Positions 55,301 to 63,686 of a stretch of 64,000 bases of DNA are shown piece after piece. Below the pieces are notes generated by a model. The model saw nothing but the letters and a program-made list of their open reading frames with translations. It was not told the origin of the DNA and did no database searches. The stretch lies in contig NZ_WMID02000009.1 in the NCBI RefSeq assembly GCF_009711165.2, positions 62,001 through 126,000 of the forward strand, written 5' to 3'. How positions within the stretch are numbered: position 1 is the first letter of the stretch; every line of letters starts with the position of its first letter. The position numbers were made by a program, and so were the translations under genes. This DNA is from Flavobacterium sp. MC2016-06 (GTDB taxonomy: Bacteria; Bacteroidota; Bacteroidia; Flavobacteriales; Flavobacteriaceae).

Positions 55301-58242
55301 ATTCCATTTTGAGCGCCATTACAGCTTATATGGGTAGTAACTGTTTTCATGCTTACGTTCGTATATGGTTTTAGATCATAACTAATCCAGCCTATGTTAC
55401 CAAGAGCGTCTTTTACATAAAAATTAGTATTTCCAGCGGCTAAATTGACAGTATTATTGGTAGAATAAGTTTTCCCTGAATCATACGAATATTGATACGG
55501 AGCAGTTCCTCCAGAAGCATTAATAGTCATCGTGGCAGTACTATTTGTACAGCTTAAAGGTGTACTATTAACTGCATTTATTAAAATAGGAGTAGGTAAT
55601 ACAATTGCCACGTCTACATTTTCAGATTTACACCCATTAGCATCTTTAACAGTTATAGAATAATTACCTGTGGGCAATCCATTATAGATTATTGCGGTGA
55701 GATCTTCAAACATTATCTCACCTGTAGCGCTTTTTTTTAAGGTATAATAATAAGGAGCAGTTCCTCCAGCTGGATTTACTTTTACGACTCCTCCAATTTG
55801 ACCATTATTAGTATCGTATGAGACATTTGCCGTCATAGTTACAGGAATATATGGTTTTACAATAATATGAGCTTGAGCTTCATTACCAATAGCATCCTCC
55901 ATAAGTATAGAGTAAGTTCCTGCTGTTAAATTAGACAAACCAGGATTACTGCTTGTAAAAGTCGAGCCATTGTCATAGGAATAAAGATAAGGAGGTACAC
56001 CACCAGAAGGATTTATAGTTAAGGAAGCAGTATTGTTTTGACAAGTTATAGGAGTTTTAACAGTATTCAAAATAATTGGGTTTGCCAGTGACAAGATTAG
56101 GTTATTGTTTTCTGCCTTACATCCATTAGCATCTGTAACACTCATAGTGTAAGAACCGGCAAGCATGCCTTTAAAAACCTTAACACTAGAGTTATCAGCT
56201 ATTATACTGCCTGTATCATTATTTCTTAAAGAATATTTATAAGGCGCAGTACCTCCAGAAGCACCTGCGAATATTGTTCCGCCTATTTGCCCGTCATTGT
56301 TTATTGTCTTAATGTCCAGACTCATTACTAATGGAGCATCAGGCTGAGAAACTGCTGCCACAAAAGATCTGTCACAATTTGCGGCATCTTTAATAGTGAT
56401 TATATAATTTCCAGCTTCTAAAGAAGCGAAAACATTATTTGTTGAAAATGAAGAACCATTTAGCGAATAAAGGTATGGAGCTGTACCGCCAGAAACAGCT
56501 GCAGTAATTTTTCCTGAAGCAGAACCATAACAGGTTGCGTTGTTCGTATTTATTGTAGCTATTAAAGGCTCTGGTGGAGCAATTTTTTGAGACATACTTA
56601 TCATACATCCCTGATTATCTGTTACGGTTATTTGATAATCTCCCGCAAATAAACCGCTAAAGACATTACTTGTTTGATAGCCGTTTCCAATTGAATAGAT
56701 ATAAGGTGGATTTCCTCCTATTGCTGTAACAGCAGCAATAGCACCATTACCATTGCATTCTAGAGGTTTAGTTATAGCTGTTGTCATTACTAATGGAGTG
56801 GCTGGCTCTACAATCAATTGTGTTGTGTAGATACAGTTGCCTGCATCTCTAATCCTTATAGTATATGATCCTGCATATATGTTAGTAAATAGATTTGAAG
56901 ATTGGTAAGTTATCCCGTTATTTAATGAATATTGATAAGGAGCTATACCGCCTGCAGCATTTACTGTAATTGTTGAGACAGGAGTACTAGAACATTGGCT
57001 AATTTTAGTATGAGTTACCGTTGCAGTTAAATTAATTAATGGAGCAACAACTATAGAATTTGTTACATCACAATTACCAGCATCTCTTGTGTTAATAATG
57101 TAGACTCCTGCTGTCAAATTAGAAAAAACATTAGCGGCCTGATAGGGGCTGCCATTTATTGAATATACATAAGGAGCTATTCCTCCCGATGACATAACAC
57201 GTAATGTAGCATTACTTACACAATCTAATGGTTTTGTAATTACTGCTGATGTAACTAAAGCAGACGGAGTATTTATAGCAATTTGAGTTGGCGCCTCAAA
57301 ATTCTGAGCATCCTTAACTTTTATTGCATAAGTTCCAGCAGGAAGATAATTAAAAACATTTGAAGACGTATAATTAACTCCGTTATTGATTGAATAACTG
57401 TATGGAGGTGTTCCTCCTGTTGCAGTAACTGTTATAGTTGACGTAGCCCCAAAACAATTTATAGCACTAGCTGTGGCAATTACAGCAAGAGGGGCTGGTG
57501 CCGAAATAACTATGTCGTTTTGTGTTGCGAAACATTCGTTAGTATCTTTAACATAAACTGTATAACTTCCTGGAGCTAAATTTGAAAAAATATAGCTAGC
57601 CTGATAATTAATTCCATCCAAAGAGTATTGGTAAGGATAAGTCCCTCCATTCGCAATAATAGTTATGTTTTTATCTTCGATAAGAGGAATTATTGATATC
57701 GGTGTTGGCTGACTAAGAAAAGTATCAACCATTGCCGTACATCCAAGAGCATCAGTAACGCTGACATTGTAATATCCTGCAACTAAATTATTGTAGGAGT
57801 TAGTACCGGGTAGTGACTGTCCATTTAAGCTATAAACAAAAGGAGCTTTTCCTCCAGATGCGGTTGCATTTATAGATCCTGTTTCATCTTTACAAGTAAT
57901 TGTCTTAGTTTCTATTGAAACTGCTAAAGGTGCATATAGAACCAAATTAAAATAATTTGTTGTAATAGTTCCGTTATTGTCTATTCTGGCATAAATAGTT
58001 TTAGAACCAGTAGAACTAGCATATTGATTTGGCGCAGCAATTGCATTAGCATTATTATTTGCATCATCAAGACTTAAATGATAGCTGATAGTGGTTTCTG
58101 CAGGATTTAAATTCCCTAGTAAAAGAGGCTTATTAAGGTTTAAATTAAAATTAGTGTCACCTGCACAATGCTCAATATCATTAACTTGGGCATAAAATAA
58201 ATTTGAAAGAAGAAAAAGAAAACAAAGTAGAGTTTTTTTCAT
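52312..58242 (-). CDS. Giant secreted protein with 22 SprB-like repeats and T9SS sorting domain
   Basis: The 1976-residue protein has a signal peptide (MKKTLLCFLFLLSNLFYAQ), an N-terminal beta-rich domain (20-110), 22 consecutive SprB-type repeats of 70-84 residues (113-1810), an Ig-like domain (about 1811-1903) and a T9SS type A sorting domain (1904-1976, beginning FKFYPNPV). Each repeat has the core GG-x-x-PY-x-YS, then an S-x-x-F-x-x-L-x-x-G-x-Y step and V-x-D-x-x-x-C. SprB of Flavobacterium johnsoniae is the mobile surface adhesin of gliding; this protein is shorter but of the same make. It should be exported by T9SS and anchored or released at the surface. It has its own -7 element and lies downstream of the protease genes on the same strand. 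Confidence 0.9.
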   Translation of the reverse strand: MKKTLLCFLFLLSNLFYAQVNDIEHCAGDTNFNLNLNKPLLLGNLNPAETTISYHLSLDDANNNANAIAAPNQYASSTGSKTIYARIDNNGTITTNYFNLVLYAPLAVSIETKTITCKDETGSINATASGGKAPFVYSLNGQSLPGTNSYNNLVAGYYNVSVTDALGCTAMVDTFLSQPTPISIIPLIEDKNITIIANGGTYPYQYSLDGINYQASYIFSNLAPGSYTVYVKDTNECFATQNDIVISAPAPLAVIATASAINCFGATSTITVTATGGTPPYSYSINNGVNYTSSNVFNYLPAGTYAIKVKDAQNFEAPTQIAINTPSALVTSAVITKPLDCVSNATLRVMSSGGIAPYVYSINGSPYQAANVFSNLTAGVYIINTRDAGNCDVTNSIVVAPLINLTATVTHTKISQCSSTPVSTITVNAAGGIAPYQYSLNNGITYQSSNLFTNIYAGSYTIRIRDAGNCIYTTQLIVEPATPLVMTTAITKPLECNGNGAIAAVTAIGGNPPYIYSIGNGYQTSNVFSGLFAGDYQITVTDNQGCMISMSQKIAPPEPLIATINTNNATCYGSASGKITAAVSGGTAPYLYSLNGSSFSTNNVFASLEAGNYIITIKDAANCDRSFVAAVSQPDAPLVMSLDIKTINNDGQIGGTIFAGASGGTAPYKYSLRNNDTGSIIADNSSVKVFKGMLAGSYTMSVTDANGCKAENNNLILSLANPIILNTVKTPITCQNNTASLTINPSGGVPPYLYSYDNGSTFTSSNPGLSNLTAGTYSILMEDAIGNEAQAHIIVKPYIPVTMTANVSYDTNNGQIGGVVKVNPAGGTAPYYYTLKKSATGEIMFEDLTAIIYNGLPTGNYSITVKDANGCKSENVDVAIVLPTPILINAVNSTPLSCTNSTATMTINASGGTAPYQYSYDSGKTYSTNNTVNLAAGNTNFYVKDALGNIGWISYDLKPYTNVSMKTVTTHISCNGAQNGMIEISVNSGGTAPYTYSLGNGYSTTNIFTNLSIGQYTASVKDAAGCISSIKLSVTQPAVLVLNTTVVNSTTPFITDGKITITPSGGVLPYLFAIKDQNDVLLSPPKNSNVFAGLPMGTYSAIITDSRGCTATKTGITVSSTALFATAVTIPITCTSVAPSITINAVGGSKPYSYSFNNGANYSSSNVVTGIIPGNYAMKVRDAQGRIFSLSTVLAPLDPITVTTALVSPVKCYGSNDAVIQVIPVGGKAPYLYSFNLGPFQSSATFTNLFPGTFMIRVKDSNECISNMTYTISQPAVLASTAAVEYETITVNATGGTAPYTYTLQDYYGTSIGSPQTSNVFNDLPGGVYNIIINDSRNCTSLQQNIIIPETTPLNLATSETPATCYTPTGTVTAYAVGGNPPYQYSFDNGATYTTSNTAVLNPGPYVARVKDAKGTIAFASLTIGAAIPPSITAQYISNVTCFGNNNGSVIVNTSGGKAPFTYSLDDLIYQEGNVFNNLKAGDYTITVKDSYACKSIVSVRISQPNQLTSTAVVTNNTITVNANGGTAPYIYSLGNSNGVPIIGYQTSNVFNNLSSGVYIVKIIDSSNCEFSPGAITIVKQPALSATYTATSATCNAGATITINATGGTTPYQYSLDNGATYRSTNVFTNLYPGNYMIMVRDAQNITTSMQAVINQVSAPVITAQIINTIRCYGDSSGVIRVMAMGGQAPYLYSINGSPFQSNDTFSNLNAGTYNTTVKDANGCMSIVTNTISQPVSPLTAVINVQNQTATINAQGGTGTIMFAISPGLYEFSNNNTFSDLVPGVYQIMARDENGCIVMFYISIDPPAPIVEGESENAIVYEFKLGQTLAAITVEGENIKWYSSQNTPTNKTLETALPLSTILVNGTTYYASQTINGIESKNRLAVTAKLNGSLSTPDFALSGFKFYPNPVKNILTVNHTSVIDEVQIFTVSGESVLFKKINSTHSEIDLSHLSTGVYLLNVKSDGKEKSMKIIKE
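52813..57906 (-). repeat. Array of 22 SprB-like protein repeats
   Basis: Coding repeats of 210-252 bases fill this span. The repeats are diverged at the DNA level. From residue 886 onwards they alternate in a three-module order (A-B-C, four times). A modules have NNG-x-x-Y or DNG-x-x-Y after the core and usually V-K/R-DA. B modules have an early Cys and end in SQP or TQP. C modules lack the early Cys. Confidence 0.9.
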
Positions 58243-58268
58243 AAAAATATATTTGTTAAATAGCCTAA

Positions 58269-58276
58269 CAAATATA
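58269..58276 (-). promoter_or_regulatory. -7 element of the SprB-repeat gene
   Basis: TATATTTG on the minus strand fits TAnnTTTG about 27 bases upstream of the ATG at 58242, so the adhesin gene can be transcribed on its own. Confidence 0.45.
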
Positions 58277-58348
58277 ACAGAATAAATATTGTTAAAATTA
58301 AGGTTTCCCGTAAAAGCGTAAAAAAATTGAAAGCCAAAGTGAAAACTT

Positions 58349-58786
58349 CTACTTCAAGTACAAATAATGATTATAATAATCAATAATCGCCTTTCCTTCC
58401 AGCAAAACATCCGCGCCAATAATGCCATGAACAGGCTTAGTTTTGTACGATGCCAGAGCTTCATTAACATGCGAAAGATCAAAAATAACAATACTAAAAT
58501 CTTTGTTTTTCCAGCTGCCAACCTGTAATTTGTTATGAGAAGAAATTTGAGTTTCCATTCCCGTTGCGCCAGCGCCAGAAGCCTTGGTTTTAGATTGCTT
58601 TGCCTGCAATTCAAAATGTTCAATACTTTCAAACCCGATGCAGGAATTAGAAGCACCGGTATCTAAAATGAAACTTCCAGAAATACCATTGATTTTTGCC
58701 TTAATCGCTAAATGCTGTGTTTTGGTAATTTTGAATTTTATTTTTTGGTATTTTTCTTTTTTGAGAAGTTTTTGAAGATTTTCCAT
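58349..58786 (-). CDS. Retropepsin-like aspartyl protease family protein
   Basis: The 145-residue protein is one retropepsin-like (clan AA) domain. The catalytic Asp42 lies in LDTGAS, followed by a flap-like Gly-rich segment (SGAGATGM, about 70-77), and the hydrophobic-hydrophobic-Gly motif GIIGADVL near residues 120-127. A single domain of this size must act as a homodimer, as retroviral proteases do. No signal peptide is seen, so it is likely cytosolic. The start lies 49 bases inside the 3' end of the upstream CHAT gene in another frame, pointing to translational coupling. Confidence 0.85.
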   Translation of the reverse strand: MENLQKLLKKEKYQKIKFKITKTQHLAIKAKINGISGSFILDTGASNSCIGFESIEHFELQAKQSKTKASGAGATGMETQISSHNKLQVGSWKNKDFSIVIFDLSHVNEALASYKTKPVHGIIGADVLLEGKAIIDYYNHYLYLK

Positions 58787-61389
58787 TTTTTATAGGGATT
58801 GAAAACCAAAAATAAACCAATTAGCGTCAATAAACTAATGATGTAGACGATATAATTTGAAGAATTTTCAGACTCAGAAATAGTTCCATAATACACAAAA
58901 GCACTCCAATAATAAGGTGATTTTTTAGCATTTGGAATATTCGGATCGTTTAGGAAATCTCTTTTAGCGTTAGCATTTGCTTCAAAATAAGGCTGTTTGT
59001 TTTTGATGTTTTTGTAGAAATCATCCATAAAAACAGAAGTCGTATAATCATTTACTTTCCATAAAGAAAAAAGTAAATTCTGTGCGCCGGCAAACTGAAA
59101 ACCTCTTGCAACGCTCATTGCACCTTCTGCTTTATACATTTTTCCAATTCCAGTTTCGCAGGCACTTAAAACCACTAAATCGGGATTTATATTAAGATTG
59201 TACAACTCCGAATATAATATTTCCTGATCGTAGAATTTAATACTTGCAGGAGTTTCTAAATCGCCAGAAGAAGCGTGCGTGCTCAAATGTAGAATAGAAT
59301 AATGAGAAGCATTCTTTTTGAAAGCAGCAAAACCAGCATCTGAATTTTCTAAATATTTTCCTTTAAAATTATTTCGAATGGATTCTAATTCTTTCTTCGA
59401 ATAACTTAATTCAAAAGCGGTTTTCTCGAAAACTGGGAAAATCCCTAAAACAGTCTTTTCTGATTTTGAGATTGGTTTTGAATTTAGATAAATGTTTGCA
59501 GAAGTATTATATGCGATTTTGAAATCATTCAATAAATAATGCATTTTTGCAAAATTGGTTGTGTTTGATTTGTTAGTAATTAAAGCTTCAAACGGCAGGA
59601 AATTTAAAATTCCGTCAGGAACAATAACGAGATTTTGATAAAGATAATTGGTTGGTAAATTTAATAAATCATAAGCTGCTTTTCCAGCACTGTTGTAACC
59701 CGAAATGTCATTTGTAATCGAATTTGCATCGTTGAAGTAATCTATGAATCGCACAATTGTATACATTTTCCCATCACCTATAGGAACTCGATTTAGAAAA
59801 ATTCGATTATTTTCTAAAATGAAATAATACAATTTTTCAGCACCCATAAAATAATAAACCATAATCGCTTTATCATTTTTTAATTTTGAAAACAATGCTT
59901 TCAAATCGCAGTCTTCGGGAATATAATCTGCCTTTTTAGATTGTGTTTCTTTCAGCGAAAGCATCAATTCACTTTGTTTCTTTATGAGTTGATTTATTTC
60001 TGAAATATTAGCTAAATCGCCCTTTTGCTGTTCTTTTAAAATGGAGTTATTTAAATTTTGGAGTTGAAATAATAACTGTTTTTCTTCTATTGAAGCATTT
60101 TTGATATTAGAACGATAACTTTTTAAAATTCCAGATTTTGTTCTTTCAGACAATTGAAAGGCTTTTTTTAAATAGTCAGCTTTGTTTTCCTTCTGGTATA
60201 AATCATTATAAATAGAAATACACTTTTCTGTTCGATTTCTTGCTCGCAGTTGTGCAATGATTTTTGAGTTTTCGTAAATCAAAGAATTCATTACTAAATC
60301 TTCAATATAAAAAGAAAGTTCAAATGCTTGTAATGCTTTTTTGGGTTGCTTAAATTGCAAGATTTCTGCCTGCAAATCGAGCGCATCAATTAAAACCGTT
60401 TCAGCATATAGCTGGTTCTGATTTGGGAGCGTATTTTTTGTATTATAATTAGGAATTAGAGTTCTAAAAACAATAGAAATTTGCTTTGTACTTTCATCGT
60501 ATTTACTTTCATCAAAAAGCAATAACGCTTTCTCGTAATACAATTTTGCAAGTTTTCTAGGCTGTTGATTTTTTGTTTCTAAAAACAGTTTTTCAGCTTT
60601 GTCTAAATAAAAATGCGCTATTTCGAAGTTTCTTCTTTGGCGGTTAAAAGAGGCGAGACTTCTATAAGAATTGGATAAAGTCTCCGATTGTTCTTTTTCA
60701 TTTTTCAAATATTTTATGGAAGATTCAAATGCATTTTCAGCTTTTCTGCTTATTTCGGGAATTAATAGATTTCCACCTGAACTTAGTAAATAATTATTTC
60801 CTAGATTATTCAACAAAACGCCTTTTTGAGAATTTGATAATTTCTCTGTTTTCAAAGTATTTTCTAATAATTCAATTGCTAGAGAAGTTTTTCCAGAACT
60901 CTGATAAACATTAGACAAATTCAGAATTGCGGCCACTTTCTGCGATTCATTTTTCTGTAGATTGGCAATAAAGTAATATTGTTTTATGGTGTTTTCAGCA
61001 TTATCACAATCGCCCAAAATAGTATATAAATTCCCCAAAGGTTTCAGACAATATTCAATTATATCGTAATTCTTAAGTTTGTTTATCTGATAAAGCTGCC
61101 AAGCCTTCTCGTAGCTTTTTATAGCATTTCCAGATTGCCCAAATTGATTTTCGTAATAGGCTTTATTGCAGTTTAAAACCACAATTGCCAGAAGTTCAGC
61201 TGTAGATTTTGATTTAGAACTTTTCCAGAAATCAGCTTCAGTATTCGTTAAATTTTGTAACGCTTCCGCGGAAGGAGCAGCGACGAAACTATCAACAGCA
61301 TTATATATTTTATCCTCTTGAGAAACAGATTGCTGTCCGAATAAAATCAGAGTTGAAAAGAACAATATAAAGCAGTACAATTTTGTCAT
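58738..61389 (-). CDS. TPR-CHAT protease, exported and membrane-anchored
   Basis: The 883-residue protein has a signal peptide (MTKLYCFILFFSTLILFGQQ), tetratricopeptide repeats over about residues 70-420, a coiled-coil stretch (about 430-490) and a caspase-like CHAT domain (about 570-840). The catalytic dyad is visible as His705 in LHLSTHASSG and Cys744 in LSACETGIG. A hydrophobic helix (about 846-864) followed by a Lys-rich tail (KKWKIFKNFSKKKN) ends the protein, which puts the CHAT domain outside the cytoplasm. TPR-CHAT proteins elsewhere are proteases switched on by partner binding (Craspase, bacterial gasdermin systems), but those are cytosolic. The gene overlaps the retropepsin gene downstream and follows the PKD/barrel gene by 160 bases. 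Confidence 0.88.
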   Translation of the reverse strand: MTKLYCFILFFSTLILFGQQSVSQEDKIYNAVDSFVAAPSAEALQNLTNTEADFWKSSKSKSTAELLAIVVLNCNKAYYENQFGQSGNAIKSYEKAWQLYQINKLKNYDIIEYCLKPLGNLYTILGDCDNAENTIKQYYFIANLQKNESQKVAAILNLSNVYQSSGKTSLAIELLENTLKTEKLSNSQKGVLLNNLGNNYLLSSGGNLLIPEISRKAENAFESSIKYLKNEKEQSETLSNSYRSLASFNRQRRNFEIAHFYLDKAEKLFLETKNQQPRKLAKLYYEKALLLFDESKYDESTKQISIVFRTLIPNYNTKNTLPNQNQLYAETVLIDALDLQAEILQFKQPKKALQAFELSFYIEDLVMNSLIYENSKIIAQLRARNRTEKCISIYNDLYQKENKADYLKKAFQLSERTKSGILKSYRSNIKNASIEEKQLLFQLQNLNNSILKEQQKGDLANISEINQLIKKQSELMLSLKETQSKKADYIPEDCDLKALFSKLKNDKAIMVYYFMGAEKLYYFILENNRIFLNRVPIGDGKMYTIVRFIDYFNDANSITNDISGYNSAGKAAYDLLNLPTNYLYQNLVIVPDGILNFLPFEALITNKSNTTNFAKMHYLLNDFKIAYNTSANIYLNSKPISKSEKTVLGIFPVFEKTAFELSYSKKELESIRNNFKGKYLENSDAGFAAFKKNASHYSILHLSTHASSGDLETPASIKFYDQEILYSELYNLNINPDLVVLSACETGIGKMYKAEGAMSVARGFQFAGAQNLLFSLWKVNDYTTSVFMDDFYKNIKNKQPYFEANANAKRDFLNDPNIPNAKKSPYYWSAFVYYGTISESENSSNYIVYIISLLTLIGLFLVFNPYKKWKIFKNFSKKKNTKK

Positions 61390-61410
61390 TTAAAAGAGGT
61401 GATTTTTTTT

Positions 61411-61494
61411 GCCACGAATTTCACGAATTTCCACAAATTTTTTGAGCCACTATTTTAAACTTTTTAATTCGTGAAAATTCGTGAAATTCGTGGC
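61411..61494. repeat. Perfect 20-bp inverted repeat between the PKD/barrel and CHAT genes
   Basis: GCCACGAATTTCACGAATTT (61411-61430) recurs as its exact complement at 61475-61494, with a 44-base centre. The arm is made of a doubled CACGAATT word. A further word-like tail (TCTCTGCGAAAACTTTGTGC and neighbours) runs to about 61540. The style matches the element at 867-919. Confidence 0.8.
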
Positions 61495-61549
61495 AAACTT
61501 TCTTCGTGTATCTCTGCGAAAACTTTGTGCATCTCTGTGTAATATACTA

Positions 61550-63502
61550 TTAAAACTTCCAGATTCCATAAAACTGAAAATAATTAAAATTCTGCTCAAA
61601 GTTAATGACGTACCTCGCGCCCAAACTCGGGCCAATTCTTACCGCTCCAATAGTCAAGTCTAATAACAATCCAGTTTTTAAATTAGTAAACGAATTTTTT
61701 ACAGCATTTGAATTGTTTACCGTTTCCAACACAATTTTATCCGAATCGCCTTCAAAAGTTTCAATTTTGATACTTTGATTTTCTTCTTGCGAAACATTGA
61801 AATTAGCCTGCAAACCCGCGCCAACGCCAATATAATTATTAATGTTGTAGCGAATAAGAACAGGAATTTCCCAATTCACGCTTTTATTTTCAGTGCTTGT
61901 AGTCGTTCGCTGTCTTTGTTTTACACCATTTGCATTAGTAATAACGGCATCAACTACACTTTCGGCACTGTCGTATTTATTGATGCTGTTGAGCCATTCT
62001 GCCTGCCAATAAAAACGATAGGATTTAAAAGGAGAAATTGTCGCTCCAACAAAATAACTCGTCGAATTGTCTAAATCAGGATATAAATTGTAACCTGCTT
62101 TTGCACCAATCGATATTCCTGGAGAAAATCGGGTAGTGGCATAGTTGGTAATGATAGGTTCGTTTTTATCAAAAATAATGGCTGTTCTGCTTTTGGTTTT
62201 TACTTTATGAAAGTCTTTGTTAAACTTCATCGAATATTTTACAAAACCCTTTGTACTGTCTTTTTCCTGTACATTTTTCTGCTCACTTCCAGGCAGATAA
62301 ATATTTTTGAAAGTAAAAAAGATTTGTTTTTGTTTAATAATCGTATCGAGGCAGCTTGTGGTTGGTTCTTCGCCTTTTGGACAAATTGGACATTCTGGAT
62401 ACATGCTTTCGATCTGAAATGTTTTCTTGTCAAACATGTCTGGAATATCCGTTTCCAGTCGAATCATTCTTGCTGGACCTTCGCCGTTGTTTTGAAAGCG
62501 GGTTTTAAAATTCACTCTTTTAAAACGCACCAATCTATAACTCATAAAACTCCCATTAGAACCCATTTTATTTGGATCGTGAGACGTTACAATTTCCATT
62601 TCGAGGTTTTTTACTTTGTGGTTTTTAAAACTTCTATTTGGCACAAAAATCCCGCGCATGGTAACCGTAGCGCTGGTATCTTTAATCATTTCTGGAGTAG
62701 TTTTAAACGTATAAAAAATATTCCGAGTTTCACTTGGGTTTGCATCATCAAATTCTAAAACAGAAACATTATGATACGTTTTATGCGCATCGGCCAATGA
62801 AGCGTCGAGATCTTCTTCCGTCGTTGTGTTTCTGTATTTTTTGATTTTAAAAGTGTTTTCGGCAGAAGCCAAATACGACTTTGTATCATCAAGATCCTCA
62901 ACCGAAGCGATAGTATTTTCTTTTACCTCGCGTTCGTTAGCATAAGTTCTAAAATCGACTAATTCAAAATTATTGCTTTTAAACTGTTTCTCATTATAAA
63001 ATAAATACAGTTTGCCGCTGGCAACATAATTTTCTAAATTTTGATAACTCACAACAACTACCATTTCTTGTTCTGGAATTGGGTCACAGTTTTTTAAAAT
63101 CGCAAAACCGTTTTGATCTGCTATTGATGCGATGTCTTTGTAATTAGTATCGGTAATATCATTTACTGCAACTTTTTTAGGACGCGTTGCCGGAGGTTTT
63201 CCGTTGTCGTAATTGTTAGTTACGGCAAGTCTTGCGGTATAAGTTCCTTTGTTTTTATACACATGTTTTGGCTGTGCTTCTTTGCTGTAATGTCCGTCGC
63301 CAAGTTCCCATAAATAAGAATAACTTGGTTTTGGCGCACCAGCAATCGGAATTAAAGGCGGTGTTTCGGGTTTAAAAGTAACCTGATTTCCGTTTTGATT
63401 GTAAATGATATTGGCTCTTCGGGTGATGGTGTCTTTTGCTTTGGTCTGCGAAAACGCCATTGTCGATAAAAGAAAAATTAAATAATAAAAATGTCTTTTC
63501 AT
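61550..63502 (-). CDS. PKD-domain protein with C-terminal outer-membrane beta-barrel
   Basis: The 650-residue protein has a signal peptide (ending AFSQ, residue 19), a PKD domain (about 28-113, with YLWELGDGHYS and HVYKNKGTYTARLAV), a long mixed region of beta-sandwich type (about 115-455, with Cys in YPECPICPKGEE) and a C-terminal part (about 458-650) of alternating strands like a small outer-membrane barrel, ending in FQFYGIWKF with a terminal Phe. It probably sits in the outer membrane with the PKD region on one face. It is the first gene of the four-gene same-strand set with the CHAT, retropepsin and SprB-repeat genes. An interspersed hairpin element ends 17 bases before its ATG. Confidence 0.82.
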   Translation of the reverse strand: MKRHFYYLIFLLSTMAFSQTKAKDTITRRANIIYNQNGNQVTFKPETPPLIPIAGAPKPSYSYLWELGDGHYSKEAQPKHVYKNKGTYTARLAVTNNYDNGKPPATRPKKVAVNDITDTNYKDIASIADQNGFAILKNCDPIPEQEMVVVVSYQNLENYVASGKLYLFYNEKQFKSNNFELVDFRTYANEREVKENTIASVEDLDDTKSYLASAENTFKIKKYRNTTTEEDLDASLADAHKTYHNVSVLEFDDANPSETRNIFYTFKTTPEMIKDTSATVTMRGIFVPNRSFKNHKVKNLEMEIVTSHDPNKMGSNGSFMSYRLVRFKRVNFKTRFQNNGEGPARMIRLETDIPDMFDKKTFQIESMYPECPICPKGEEPTTSCLDTIIKQKQIFFTFKNIYLPGSEQKNVQEKDSTKGFVKYSMKFNKDFHKVKTKSRTAIIFDKNEPIITNYATTRFSPGISIGAKAGYNLYPDLDNSTSYFVGATISPFKSYRFYWQAEWLNSINKYDSAESVVDAVITNANGVKQRQRTTTSTENKSVNWEIPVLIRYNINNYIGVGAGLQANFNVSQEENQSIKIETFEGDSDKIVLETVNNSNAVKNSFTNLKTGLLLDLTIGAVRIGPSLGARYVINFEQNFNYFQFYGIWKF

Positions 63503-63518
63503 ATCGAGGAGGTTTTTT

Positions 63519-63594
63519 TAGCCCTGATGGGAGCGGCATCCTTTTTCTGGCTTCTTTAGACAGAAAAAGATACAGCGGACAGCAGGATTAGCTT
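63519..63594. repeat. Interspersed hairpin element upstream of the PKD/barrel gene (copy 2)
   Basis: Read on the minus strand it runs AAGCTAATCCTGCT ... GCTGTATCTTTT, a hairpin (CTTTTTCTG with CAGAAAAAG), then AAAGGATGCCGCT and ATCAGGGCTA. The outer blocks match copy 1 at 19258-19345, while the inner hairpin differs in sequence but still pairs. Confidence 0.75.
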
Positions 63595-63637
63595 CTGAAA
63601 ATTATCAGAACTGATTGTAAAACAGATTAAATGTAAA

Positions 63638-63666
63638 AAAAAGTGATGAGCAAATCACCACTTTTT
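63638..63666 (-). terminator. Terminator of the right-edge gene
   Basis: AAAAAGTGATGA pairs with TCACCACTTTTT with one mismatch around a 5-base loop and ends in a T-run on the minus strand, 20 bases past the stop at 63687. Confidence 0.8.
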
Positions 63667-63686
63667 CTTAAAAAGTATTTTGTAAG

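Noticed and set aside
52813..57906. Possible CRISPR array or satellite because of regular repeats
   Set aside because: The period of 210-252 bases, an unbroken reading frame and conserved protein motifs show that these are coding SprB-like repeats.
62207..62758. Plus-strand open frame of 183 codons opposite the PKD/barrel gene
   Set aside because: It lies wholly antisense to a gene with signal peptide and domains; its sequence is a Phe/Lys-rich composition typical of a shadow frame.
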